Source: Mallotus nudiflorus (taxonomy: Eukaryota; Streptophyta; Magnoliopsida; Malpighiales; Euphorbiaceae). From it: 64,000 bases of DNA. A program made the position numbers and the translations under genes. Below, in pieces: positions 24,841 through 36,331 of this stretch. The stretch's first letter is position 1, and every line of letters starts with the position of its first letter. The notes beneath the pieces are model-generated. The model worked only from the letters and a program-made list of their open reading frames with translations, had not been told where the DNA came from and searched no databases. The DNA lies in contig CANTUR010000793.1 in assembly GCA_947683625.1 (NCBI GenBank), positions 496,001-560,000 of the forward strand, read 5' to 3'.

Positions 24841-27800
24841 TGTAATATCCCGTGTTTTAAAATAATTTTTACACTGTACCGGGATATACAGTGTCAATAA
24901 TTTTTATGCATTATACGATATTTTTATGAGTTAATATGTATTTTAAACCTATTTTAATTACTGTCTATTATTTTCAGTATTTTACGTAAAATTTTCCCGG
25001 GACTTTCATTTTCGGGGAAATTTTCACGTAAACAATGTATTATTAATTATTCTAAATGTATTTACGGGTTTGCATGAACTCATACATATTTTTAAATTAT
25101 TAAATAAAGCCTGTGTGTGTATATTTATTTAATTAGGGTTTATTATTACCTTAATATTTTATTATTTATTTATTATTTATTTGATTATTTTATTTATTAT
25201 TAAATTATTAAAATTTATTATTTTATTATTAATTATTTATTAATATTTAATTATTTTATTTTATTTTATTTTTTTTCTTTTTTTTTCTTTTCCTTTTTCT
25301 TTCTTTTTCTTTTTCTTTTTCCTTCCTTTTCTTTCTTTTTCTTTTTCTTCTTCTTCTTCTTCTTCTTCCCGCGGGCGCCGGACCACCACATTCCTCACCG
25401 CCGTTTCTCCCTCCTCCGGCCACCGTTTTCGACACCGCCGGTCTCTATCTTCTCCTTGAGCTTCGGTGAGTGTTATTCTAGCTTTGGTTTGAGCTAAAAT
25501 GGTCTAGAATTGCTTAGGTTTCGATTTGAATATTTCGGCCACTTTTGGTTTTCGATTTTTTTGAGCTTCAATTTGGATGATTCATGGAAACTTCCTTCAC
25601 AAATGTTGTTCCTGGTAGTTTAATCTTCATGTATGAATTTTTACAGAATTTTTGGAGGTTGTTTGGATTTTTGGGTATTTTTGAATATTTTAATATTATT
25701 TTCTAATTTCGGAAATTAATTATTTAAATTATGAAATTGGAGTTTATGGTTGAATTAGTGTTGAAATGAATTATAGGAATTTATTTGGAATTTTTATGAA
25801 TTTCTAAGTATTTATTTTTAATTATTGAAGTTTATGTGATTTTGTAAAATTAAGTTAATTGTGTTTTAAATTGAATTTAATTGGTTAATTGAGTTTAATT
25901 ATTAATATTATTGATAAATATGTTGAGAAAATTAATTTTGGATAATTGTATGATTTTTGGTGAATTTTTGAAGTAATTTAGGTATATATATATATATAGG
26001 GGTATTTTGGTAATTTTACCCTAAATTGTCTAAAAATGTAATTTAATTGGTTTTAATATTTATTTAAGGTATAAAAATGATTTCTACAAAATATTTAGTA
26101 TTTTTAACTAATTAAAACTATTTTTCGGGAATTATTTTCAATTATATATATAATATACGGTTTTTTCAAATAAAATGAGTTTTAATCGGTTTTTATAGTG
26201 TTTCAAGGTTAATTATGTAATTTTTACCTATGAAATGTATTTTTATGATTTAAGGATATTTTTGGTATAATTGAATATATATTCTGTGTTTGTGGACCCC
26301 GGTCGACAGATTGTAGTCTGGAGTCCGACCGAGGGGTTGTGATTGATTAAGGTGTTTATTTTTGAAGTGTATTTTTCCTTGCAGGGCCGGCTCTACTCTT
26401 TTGAGTAGAGAGATGTCCGTTTTACAGGGGAGGTTCTGTCGGATTTCCGGTAGAATTCTCGTAAAACGTGATATCCAGTCGAACCCTAATTTTCGATTCT
26501 GTATTTAATACTCTAGATTGAATTCTAGGATTTCTGTTAGGGTTATTCTGATGTCGAGTAATTATTTCTTGTTTAGTTGCGCCGAGACCGAGGGTTAGTG
26601 GACCAGGCCCGTCGGACCCGTCTCGTGGAGCGCATTAGGTGAGTTACTATATTTATATATATATGCTTAGGATGCATGATTTAGAAAATGCATGTTTTAT
26701 CTTTACTAAATATGCATAAATAACATGATATATATTCAAGTATATTTTTGGTATATTTTTGGTATATAATAAATTATATACATGTTTTATTAATAAAATA
26801 TATTTAAAATGTTTTTAAATATATTTTTAATTTAATTTGTGATTTGATTGGATTTATTTGACATATATATACTCAAAATATACCTGGTTTATGTTTGGTA
26901 TATTTTCGGTATATATATGGTTTATATTGCTATTTCATTTATATCCATGCATCATTTATTTTTGTGAATGAATGAAGAATGAAGGATATCAATAGAACGT
27001 GCTACCTAGTGGGCAGCACTAGGACCGAGTACGTACCGGTACGCCTATAGTATTTAGGCTATTATACTAACTTATTTGTGGATATTGATTTGATTATGAT
27101 TATTGATATGTGAGATGTGGTTTGGGGTGTGATTGCTGGAGCTCGGTTGACCAAGTGTCTCGGGGCCAATCACACTGGCAGTTAGACTGCTGGAGCTCGG
27201 TTTGACTTAGTGTCTCGGGGCCAGTCTACTGTCCAAATGGATTAAGTGGATATATTTGGAATCAGTGAGCCTGTATGGCTAGAGTGTTGTTTAACACTAT
27301 TTTCTGAGGTTGCGATATTCTAGGGTTCTATATAATCCTTCATAAAAGTTGATTTTCAGACAAAATATATAAAATGATTTTTCTGCATCTGTATGAACTT
27401 GCCTGTATATATACATATTACTCTTATACTGTTGACTGTATGCATTATCACTTAGAGTGTATGTATATATACTATAGTAATTCACTCAGTGAGGTCTGAC
27501 TCCCCTCCGTTGACTATTTTTCAGGAGAGTCAACTTCCTCAGACCTCAGTAGCAGGTCGATACGCCGGATTTCTTCCGCCCCGGCTTCTTTATGTAAATT
27601 GTATACTTGAGTCTTATTTATTTACTCTAGATACTGCAGTAGTTGTGAATTAAAGTATTTGTTTTAAAGAGATGTATTATAGTAAAACTGGATTTGTATA
27701 AAGATTATACATTTATGAGATTATATATGCGATGTGATGAGTTTTGAATTATATCCAGTTGAGATGGATGATATTGTAATATTTATGATATTATGATTTT

Positions 27801-27936
27801 ATTTTCCGCTGCATATTATATTTTTATGGTTATTATTGCATGATTTATTTTTATTTTTAGGCTTGCTACGGGTTCCGGATTCGAAAGAATTCCCGTTCCC
27901 TAGCGCCGGTCATGACTCCTGTTTTGGGTCGTGACA
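24841..27936 (+). repeat. 3' LTR of the Tekay-type element
   Basis: It is collinear with the 5' LTR over its full length. The differences I could list by eye are about 15 substitutions, about ten one- or two-base indels (many in homopolymers), and one loss of about ten bases near 26,972. The same splice-like donors and acceptors are present (donor GTGAGT at about 25,465 and 26,639; acceptors ending near 26,384 and 27,860). It ends GGTCGTGACA followed by the duplicated CAAAA. Confidence 0.97.
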
Positions 27937-29195
27937 CAAAATATCTGCCTTGAAGTGTATGCCCCTTCCCCTTTTTTAAAAAATGAATTTTATAGGTATA
28001 GGATGTTGATCCTAAGTGCGTGGGATCATGGTCCCATGTAGGGACAATTGGGTCATTTTAACCCATAAGTTTGGCTTATGATCCTACACTTATAGGCCAT
28101 CAACCTAAGCTTATGGGTTGGTCCATCCCCATGGGCTCTTCCCTCATTTTTTTAGTCCTTTTTGGCCCACTAAATGGTTTTTTTTTTTACTGTTTTGGGT
28201 ATAAGTTTGGTATTTTTTTTTAGTTTCTTTTGGGTGTCTTTATGCCTTTTATAAGTTTCCACTCAGTCTGAGCATGGCAAGAAGACTCTCGAAGAGGCTT
28301 CCCCTTATCTGATTGACAGGAATCCTTTATCATCAAATTTTTTTAGGAGAACTATTAGAATTTGGGTATCAATAGTTGCCCCCTGCTTTATATGCATTGA
28401 TTAAGATGTCACTTGTCCATGCATGGGAAGTAAGTTTTGAAAACACATAGAATGAAAACTTTTATGAGGGTGCTATGCATGCATTTCACTGTTACCAATG
28501 CATAGGGAGCAAGTTTTAAAAACATTGAGATGAAAACTTTTATAAGGGTGTTATGCATGTGTTTAGCTGTTGCTAATACATGGGCAATAATTTTAAAAAC
28601 AATGAGGTGAAAACTTTTATGAGGGTGCTATACATGCATTTGGCTATTGCTAATACATAAAGAGCAATTTTAAAAATAATAAGGAGAAAAATTTTATGAG
28701 GGTGCTACACATGTATTTGGTTGTTACCAATGCATAGGGAGTAAGTACAAGAAAAACTTTTTATGAACATTGCTATGTAGCTTTTGCCAAGCCACAAGTA
28801 GGGGTTCACCATAGCCTTTACGAAGCCATAAGTGAGGACTCATTACTGCCTTTACCAGGCTATAAATGTGGGTGCACTGTATATCCTAAAAAAGGATTCA
28901 AGGGCCTGGTTTTGGAGAAATTACGATGTAAAGTGCATCGTATGACCTAACCCAATATTTTGATACGAGTGTTTATGTGTGATTGTAATGCATGTGACAT
29001 CAAGATGGTGTAATTTTGGTTTTCCAAAATCATGATACATGTAAGTTATGTTTGTGCTCTTGTTGATTTATCTATACTTATGAGGAGTACATACCAGGGA
29101 CCTTCGCATCATCCTTGGCCACGATCGTCTCATTTTGGTGAGATCTTTTGTTATTTCTCTAAGGTTTGACCAGTAACTCTTCACCAAGGATGTTT

Positions 29196-30221
29196 CTAGT
29201 TACCAAGTGAAGAGCAAGTGTTACCCATGATCAGAAGGAGATTTGCCAAATAAGTTCGCTAGGTAACTGTGACGTATAAAGTAACCCTTGATATCACATC
29301 ATCCCCTTTGGAGGTAAATGTTTAATCATACTTCTTTCTCTTCTCAAGCATTCCCCACCTTTTGTCAGTCAATGTGAATGTTGTCAAAGAGTTCTTTGAA
29401 TACTCTTACTCAAGGTTTGAGCATTGGAGTAGGTCGAGTATGATTTTTATTATTTCTTTCCTTTTTTTCTTTTCTTTTTTCTTTTTTCTTTTTTTCTTTT
29501 CTTTTTTTTCTTTTTTTTCTTCTTTTTATCTTCTTTTCTTTTTTTTTCTTACTTTTCTTTTCTTTTTACATTTGAACCTCTTCCTAGGCCCAAACATGAT
29601 AATCATAGGCAACCTAAATTCCCGGTCCCTATCAACTTTTATTTTAGTGGATTTTTTTATCTTTCATGAGGACGTCAAACATTAAATTAATTAGAGTTGA
29701 GAATCCCAACTCTAAGTTATTGGTTAAAGTCAAGAAGTTTTAAAAATTTCATGAGATAGCTGTATGGCCACTATTGAGGTTGATTGGTTTGTCTCTGATA
29801 TGTGCCCCCTCTCCAATGTAGCTTCACCTCCGAGAGAACCAAAAAAATAATCTATGGAATGCAAGTGCGAGTTTTAATGCTTGGATGTATGGATGCACTT
29901 GAAGATTTTAAAACAAGGTGATACAAAAGACTTCCCTGATGCCTCTATGCCTTGCGAGTAGCTTTTGGTTCCTATTATAGGTTCTTGGCTCTTAAAGGTG
30001 TCCCGAGTTAGCATTTAGACCTTGACGGTATCTTTTGGGCCTCTCTAAAGCCTTAAGAGGTTGAAGCACATGTCCTAGGAGCCTTGGCGATCCTAGAATA
30101 GCTTCGTGGGTCAATCCCATGCAGGTGGGACCATAAACCTATGAGCTTGGGTTATTAGTCCCACACGTGTGGGAGTGAATACACGCTTATAGTTCTAAAT
30201 CGGTCCCATGTAGCTAGGGCC
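29196..30221. other. Spacer between tandem array and antisense gene, no gene seen
   Basis: This is part of the giant element's 3' region. It includes a T/C-rich low-complexity stretch (29,455-29,575) that creates a spurious Phe-rich open frame. The sequence just before 30,222 (29,700-30,220) is less AT-rich, with several CCCATG or CCCACACGTGTGGG-like blocks. It would be the promoter region of the antisense gene that follows. I recognise no protein. Confidence 0.5.
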
Positions 30222-30229
30222 TATAAAAG
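30222..30229 (+). promoter_or_regulatory. TATA box of the antisense gene
   Basis: TATAAAAG lies in the short palindrome GGCCTATAAAAGGCC. It is followed 25-35 bases downstream by CATCATTCTCG and then a pyrimidine-rich leader (TTTTTCTCTCTCTTCTC), the usual layout of a plant TATA promoter, initiator and 5' UTR. It points to the plus strand, against the host retrotransposon. Confidence 0.55.
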
Positions 30230-30329
30230 GCCTTAGTTTGTCATTTTTCATCATTCTCGTATTATTTTTCTCTCTCTTCTCTTTTAGGATTCTTTAGACT
30301 CCTATAGGTTTTCTTCACTTTCATATAAT

Positions 30330-32560
30330 TATGTAAGGAGGTGGTGATGATGCTTTCAGGGATATCCTTTTAGATCTTAAGATTGACTTGTATAAGTTGG
30401 GTTTAGATACTCCAAAGGGTAAGGCAGTGGGCGGTGCCACTCATTAAAAGCCTATGTTAGCTCATCGTATGAGACTGAAAGTGACTCAGGGCCATGAGAT
30501 TCCTCTGGTCTCAAACCTAAGGGAGTATATTCAAATGCTCCATTGTCAATGGGTAAGTACTTCGATTTATTTGTTTATTTATTTTGCTTCTCTTGGCATG
30601 TCTTGATATGATCTAGGGTTCCCTTACTCTACCTTTGAATACTGTAAATTCTTTAGGTTACATGCTAGAACCTTATTGCTTAGCTTTAGCTCTGTACATG
30701 TTGGTATTGTTTACCTGTAAATGACAACTAAAATAGTGATTAATGTCTCTTATCATAGATAGGAAGAAAAATTTTTCTTTAGCAAAAATTTATTTTGTTG
30801 TTAACTTCCCTTTTAGGCTATCGTGACTTCATTGGTGCTTTATGGTAGCTTCACTAGAGCTAAAAGGCTTTACCGGGAGTTTCCTCATAAGGTACGAGAC
30901 CTCAGTTTCGATGGATTATTGGATGAACTATTGGACAGTCTCGAAACAAGGAGTCTGTAACCTACTATGACTACTCTGATTGAGAGGTGGCTGACTGCAT
31001 GCACACTTTCCACTTCCAGTTCAGAGAGATGATGATCATGCCCCTCAACTTTTCTACCATCACATGGTTTTCATTTTCTAGTCAGCGAATTCCATTCAAG
31101 GTTCTTGACTATCCAGCAACATTATGTATTCAGCTATTCGGTTGCGGCCCCGAGTTTAAAGTGAGCAAGTGTGGCTTCATTTCATACAAGTATCCTTAGT
31201 GGGTGTGTAAGGCAGTAGCTGGAGGAGGACCATTAGGTGTTAAGCGATAGGCTAGGTGCTTTGTCTTTTATTTGATGAGCACCATGGTATTTCCCAATGC
31301 AAACAACACTAGTGGTTCATGACTGTTTCCCCTCCTTTAAGATCTTGATGCTCTGAGGGGGTATGACTAGGGGTCTCTTACTTTCGACTATCTTCTTCAC
31401 AGACTATATGACACGCATAGGGATAGCTCTCAGATTTATGGCGTGTCGTTGGTAGTTGATATGAGTTATTTATGACGCTTTAGTATCTTTTTTTATTCTT
31501 TATGTGCATTAACTGTTTATAAATTGAGTTTTTTCTACAAATCTAGGCTTTCGAGTTCTGCATCCTAACCCCTCCTAGTATTGCTATCGGGTTGCGAGAG
31601 AGATTTCTATGCTTTCCTATCTGGATTGCGCAGAACTTAAGAGGTGCTACACAAACTTTAGAGGTGGCTCGCACTACATTTACGAAACTCAACTTTAATA
31701 GGGTTAGCAGTTGCCTTCTTCCTTACTTTATTTTGAGTGTTTCATGTTTCATTTCAGACTTCTTCTTATGACTGTAGATTCATCTCCGTTGGTGGTGGGA
31801 GAATTACCCTATGGTATCACTACGCAATACAAAAAGCTATGGGGATCACCGACAGGAGGATTCTATTTGTGACTTGTGTGGATCACACCTGGTACCTCGA
31901 TGAGCACATCATTGACTGGCATAGAGGGCCTACTGCACATTGGGTTCCTCATGCTCCTCCCTTTAACATGTTTTAGGAGAAGGACATAGTGGGTCCCACT
32001 TTGGAAGGAGCATTGGTAGAGACTGATCCTCAGCTACATTGGGAGCTAGAGGGAGTGTCCTACGTAAAGAACCTTATCCTTTGGTTGATTAACGATGCTA
32101 TTAAAGGTTTCATGCAAGCTCCTCTTACTCTATCTGTTAGTTCTTCTTCCTCTTCTACTCATTAGGTACGTCTTATTCTTTATTTACTACTTCTTCACAC
32201 TAGCCATTATTATTATTCTTTTTATTATGACCTTCTCTTTTTGTATTTAACAACCTTGTTCGAAGAGCGTTCGAGTTGTGGGTGCTACAGAGAGCTCTAA
32301 TGGGATAGAGGTTGTTAGCACTGCTATTAATGTCCCTCATAATGTTGCTCAAATGGTTTCTGGAATCATTTCACTACCTTTGCTTCTGATGCTCAGGGGA
32401 TATAGCCTCTATGGTAGAGTGGTGACTTATGTGGTTCCTACATGTACCAAGCATGTGGCCTTTATCCTAGAGAACACTACCCATATGAGTTTTTATCTTT
32501 ATTGCTTTGTTACTTTTAGCTTGTCATTCATTGACTGCTTTTGTTTATAGGTTCCATAAG
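30330..32560 (+). pseudogene. Decayed antisense gene resembling a plant-mobile-domain (PMD) protein
   Basis: On the plus strand, opposite to the giant element and between its integrase and 3' LTR, short coding blocks are separated by intron-like gaps. Block 1 (30,340-30,552) reads GGDDAF, then HEIPLVSNLREYIQMLHCQW, and ends at a perfect GTAAGT donor (30,553). A pyrimidine-rich TTTTAG acceptor ends at 30,816. Block 2 holds a REFPHKVRDLSFDGLLDELL segment. At 30,987-31,080 it has DCMHTFHFQFREMMIMPL, which resembles the 'HTFHLPFGEMTITL' core of the plant mobile domain. Further blocks lie at 31,549-31,700 and 31,760-31,975. Stops interrupt several blocks. Antisense extra ORFs at this site are known in Tat-lineage elements. 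The PMD assignment is a motif-level inference; exon limits are approximate. Confidence 0.5.
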
Positions 32561-33249
32561 AGACGACTGAGTATTGGTACTAGTGCACTTCAAGCCTAAT
32601 AAACTATTATGTTCATTATTCTATGGAGACTGATGTTGGTATTTCTTCATTTCTTCCTATACCTATCTAATCATATAGTAATATGTGTATGCATGCATGT
32701 CATGATTGTATGCTAATGTATGTATGCTTATGATACAACATGAGCATGTAAGGATGATGCAGGAGAGTGATGAGGGGCTTTATTAGTAAGAGGCAACTCG
32801 TCCATAGGATTTTTTGGATATTTTAAGATGCGCCTTGACCAATTTTATTTTTATGATGGATTTTCCCATGCTTTGCTTTGTTTTGCTCGCCTTTCCATTA
32901 CAATAAATACAAAAGAAAAAGAAATATTACATCAAAGAAAGATATGAATTGTAGGATACAAATTTTGCTTATGCATGTGACAAATATTGATCCAGACATA
33001 TTTACTTCTTAACATGTGCAGGTTTAATAATTTTTCTTATTTGCATTGAGTAGCATTTATCATGAGCATGGTTACGCATCAAATATTTCAGAGTGATAGT
33101 ACCCCTGTCCTTAATTACCCTTTTCAGGTTTTCTAATTAAGTATTTTACCTCTCATGATCATTTTATTTTCTTTTTTTTTTATAAGTAGTATCACTTTAA
33201 GTGATCAACATTGACCCATTATGAGAATTCATTCCCATTAACATCAGTC
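32561..33249. other. Spacer between antisense gene and integrase, no gene seen
   Basis: AT-rich DNA with ATGCATGC/TATGTATG-rich stretches around 32,690-32,760. No domain or repeat family was recognised on either strand. Confidence 0.5.
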
Positions 33250-34131
33250 AACTTAACAGCACCTTTTAAGAGAATAGTCTTAACCAAATAGGGCCCTTCC
33301 CAATTAGGTATGAACTTCCCTTTTAGATCTGGTGCATTCTGCTTAGCTTGCCTTAATACCCAATCTTCGGCTCTGATTTTTTATTGCCTCACTTTTTTAT
33401 AAAAAATCCCTTTCAATTCTTCTTTAGTAGAGTTGAACGTGATAGAGCACTTTTAACCTCTTACGATCAATCAGATTAGCCATGTTAGTCTCTGTTTTGC
33501 CCACTTCACCTTGAGTAAGTTGGCTTCGTTTATCATTCTCAGCGATTTCATTTCCACTTCAGTTAGTAGTACAGCTTCTGTTTCATATACCAATGAGAAA
33601 GGACTTGCCCTTGTAAACATTCTCATTGTCGTGCGATACCCCCAAAGAGCAAATGATAACTTGTTAGCCTAATCCCAATGGGTTTCAATCATCTTCAAAA
33701 AGATCTTCCTAATGTTCTTATTTACTATTTCTACTGCCTCATTAGCTTACAGTTTGTAAGGCGATGACTTGTAGTGCTTTACCTTATACTTCTCAAGCAA
33801 TGCACGTACCTCTCCTTGAAACTGTACCCCATTATTTGAAATTAAGTGGTGAGGAATCCTATATCTCCATAACAAAATCTTTTTTAGAAACTTGGCTTCT
33901 GCTAATGATTCAGCTTCTACCTATTTTGTGAAGTAATTAATTACTATAAAGATGTATTTATGTCCGTTAGAAGCTGTAGAATGAATCTTTCCTATGATAT
34001 CGAGTCCCCATACTAAGAAAGGCCAAGGAGAGGACATGGTATGTAATTCTAAATGTGGAAGGTGCTTGATATCTCTATGAATCTAACATTTGTAGCATCT
34101 CTTGGTGAAGTTAACACAATCTTCAACTATC
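33250..34131 (-). pseudogene. Integrase of the giant Tat-like element (decayed, split by a solo LTR)
   Basis: Read on the minus strand from 34,131, the end of the zinc finger (FWMTIVEDCVNFTKRCYKC) leads into the catalytic core PFLVWGLDIIGKI, then GHKYIFIVINYFTK. The second catalytic motif is ISNNGVQF, where the family has ISDNG: the active-site Asp is Asn (33,831-33,836). ANEAVEIVNKNIRKI carries the catalytic Glu. LWGYRTTMRM and ASPFSLVYETEAVL, typical of Tat integrase, follow. Stops appear every 30-60 codons. The upstream part of the domain lies beyond the solo LTR at 36,332 and on. Integrase is last in the pol order of Gypsy elements. Confidence 0.88.
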
Positions 34132-34136
34132 GTCAT

Positions 34137-36326
34137 TGTAGACACCTAATTTTGGGATGATGAGTTATAGATATGACAAAAGACTCCAATATTGAAAATG
34201 TCATGAATAGGTCTTGAATATTTGAACTTTGAAACTTCAAGGGTCTAATAGCATTTTTTTCGAAGAAAATATTTAAGGTTTTCATGGACTAAATCGCAAT
34301 GCTTTTTAGGGATCTAATTGCAAAACTTATATTCTTTCAAGGACCTTTCTGTAATAAAAAAGGTGATTCCGATCGAAATTATGTAATTTCGATCAGAATT
34401 ATGTATTTCCGATCAGAATTACGCCAATTCCAATTAGAATTATATAATCCTGATCGGAATTAGACTCCTTCCGTAAATTCTTGAATTTTTAGGATAAATC
34501 TCAAATTTTCTAGATAAATTGAGTCCTAATTGGTTTGAAATTTTCCTAAAATTATTTTGATAATATTTTTAAGGAAATAGAAGTATTTTAGGAATCAATT
34601 TATAACTATGGTTTTAAGATGTATCCCTATATATAGGAGGACTTTGGGTTTAAAAAGAGGAGGGAGGAGGGAGGAGGAAAAAGAGAAAAGGGAGGCAGAA
34701 GGAAAACACGAAGGGAGGGACGGAAAAGAAAAAAGGAATGAAGAAAAGGAAAAAGAGAAAAAAGAAAATTATTCTCTACAAATTTCTTTTGCTTAATTGC
34801 TTGATTAAAATATCTTTGAAGAATTTTTGAAAAATAATATTCAAAGTCCTATCAAGAATGGTGATTCTACAAATCTGAGGAGCACTCCATTAAAATCATC
34901 CATAAGAATCATCTTCTCTTTGTTCTATTTTATTTGATTTATTTATTTATTTCTTTTTATTTTATTAATTTTTAATTTTATTTTATTATTTTATTATTTA
35001 TTCACTAATCATAATTTTTTATTCTTTTTTTTATGGTGATTATGGAGGAAAACACTTGATGATCATATTTGGAGAATCAAATCCATAAGAGGTCCATGGA
35101 ATGCTATGGATAAGACTTTGTAGAGATATAGTTTCTAGGGTTTTTATTATTATTTTATTTTATCATTTTATTTTATTTTATTTATTTATTTTTAGGGTTG
35201 TATTAATTATTTTTATTATTATTTTCAATAGATTATTGTCATAGCCCCAATAATGGGAATAGTGGAATTATATGTGATTGCATGTTAATTAATTGGTTAG
35301 TAAAATTAGAGTTTTAATTAGGTAATTGATTAAAATCAATAATGGGAATAGATTAATTTAGGTTGCATGTTAATGAAAATTAAGGTTTAGAAGGAATTAA
35401 TTTAATTAGTTGTTTGATCTTTAATTTAATTGTTTTGATATGTTTTATTTGTTTTTTGGGCTTGTTTATTTATTTTTATGTGTTTTGTGCTTGTTTGTTT
35501 ATTTTTATGTGTTTTGTGCTTGTTTGTTTATTTTTATGTGTTTTAGGGCCTTAAGCCCATATTAGATTCTAATCCACTTGGATAAATTTAGAGTTTTTAG
35601 GTTTAATTAATTAAATGCATTTAGGCCCATAATTAATTAAATTTAGGTTAGAAATAACTTAGGTCCATTTAGTAAATTAGACTTAGGCCTACTTAATTTA
35701 ATTTAATTAATTTAGATTTAGCCCGCTTAATTTAAGCATTTTCATAATTTGTAGATTTAAGATCACTTTAAAATTAAAACATGTAGAATTAAGCCCACTA
35801 ATTTGAATACCTCCATAATTTATAGATTTAGGCCATTTTTAGAATTAAAATAAATAGACTTAGGTTCATTTAAATTAAAATTAAAAGGAATTAGTCTTTA
35901 GCTCACTTGTAAAATTAAAACATGTAGATTTAGCTCTTTTAATTAAAATCCATGTTTGATTGAATGCATTATTTACTTGTATTTTCATGACTGGTTTGCC
36001 TTGGAGTTAATTGCTAGAATAAGGATTTATATGAAATTGCATGTAAATAGAGGATAATATAGAAATTCATAAAGTAATTCTAAATGAACACGAGACTGAA
36101 AGAAGTTGGTGTTCCGTATCAAGAATCTCTTAGTTGTGGTACTAGCTTTTTTTTAGGGAATCGAGTACCACCTTTTTTATTTGTTCCAATTATTACCCTG
36201 GGTGGCGACTCTTTATCTCCATGCCATGTCTTTGTGAGAGTGGTTAGTGTGTTCTCTAGAGCCCTGGGCTCAAACAATGTCGTGGTTGCTAAAATCTTGG
36301 ACGTGCGCTAAACCTCTCCATCTACA
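34137..36326 (+). mobile_element. Solo LTR, Tat-like LTR family A (TSD GTCAT)
   Basis: 2,190 bp, starting TGTAGACACCTAATTTTGGG and ending CTCTCCATCTACA. Both ends are inverted (TGTAGA/TCTACA). Exact five-base duplications GTCAT flank it (34,132-34,136 and 36,327-36,331), and the minus-strand integrase reading frame resumes across the site. It aligns with the reverse complement of the solo LTR at 5,739-9,636 and of the LTRs at 50,329-52,459 and 54,212-56,064, so all four belong to one family. It is the reference copy for that family's ends. A purine-rich stretch near 34,650-34,770 makes a charged spurious open frame. Confidence 0.92.
34366..34470. repeat. Array of five 20-bp palindromic repeats in LTR family A
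   Basis: Five consecutive 20-base units each centre on a TCCGATCRGAA-like palindrome (consensus about AATTCCGATCGGAATT), separated by ATGTA or similar spacers. It lies about 230 bp inside the LTR 5' end, the U3 region. Related arrays occur at the equivalent place in the other copies (52,085-52,260; with GGCATT-type arms at 9,415-9,470). Confidence 0.8.
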
Positions 36327-36331
36327 GTCAT

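Larger units (their letters stand above)
16716..27936 (+). mobile_element. Young Tekay/Del-type Ty3/Gypsy chromovirus with both LTRs (TSD CAAAA)
   Basis: The 11,221-bp element has LTRs at 16,716-19,820 and 24,841-27,936, a Met-type primer site, a gag-PR-RT-RH-INT-chromodomain coding order and a polypurine tract. Both ends are flanked by CAAAA (16,711-16,715 and 27,937-27,941), and the interrupted repeat unit continues across it. The LTRs are about 3.1 kb, typical of Tekay, and differ by about 15 substitutions plus about ten small indels by eye, roughly 99.5% base identity. With an assumed plant rate of 1.3e-8 per site per year this means about 0.2 million years. Coding is broken by two TAG codons and three one-base frameshifts, so it cannot make its own full polyprotein. 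Confidence 0.97.
11914..29195 (-). repeat. Tandem array (four units of 1.2-1.35 kb) spanning LTR start, polypurine tract and 3' UTR
   Basis: Landmark blocks recur four times: CTCTAAGTGTGTTAGGAGTG (11,914; variants at 13,972, 15,289 and 16,643), TTCATGGGCCATCAACCTAA or a variant, the LTR-start/PPT junction (12,436, 14,480, 15,795, 28,360), a set of about 80-bp subrepeats with GGCTGTTGCCAATGCA, and CATCATCCTTGGCCAC. Net unit lengths after removing the solo LTR and the Tekay element are about 1,182, 1,317, 1,354 and 1,326 bp. Each unit joins a copy of the first 535 bp of the LTR to about 800 bp of 3' UTR. Unit 1 is split by the solo LTR at 12,887 and unit 4 by the Tekay element at 16,716. Tandem repeats in the 3' UTR are known for Tat/Ogre elements; a unit that includes the LTR junction is what stands out here. 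Confidence 0.85.

Noticed and set aside
29362..29685. 107-codon Phe-rich open frame
   Set aside because: Created by a T/C-rich low-complexity tract (29,455-29,575); no conserved motif.
34608..34796. 62-codon charged open frame (Glu/Lys/Arg-rich)
   Set aside because: Purine-rich low complexity within the solo LTR; not open in the other family A copies I compared.
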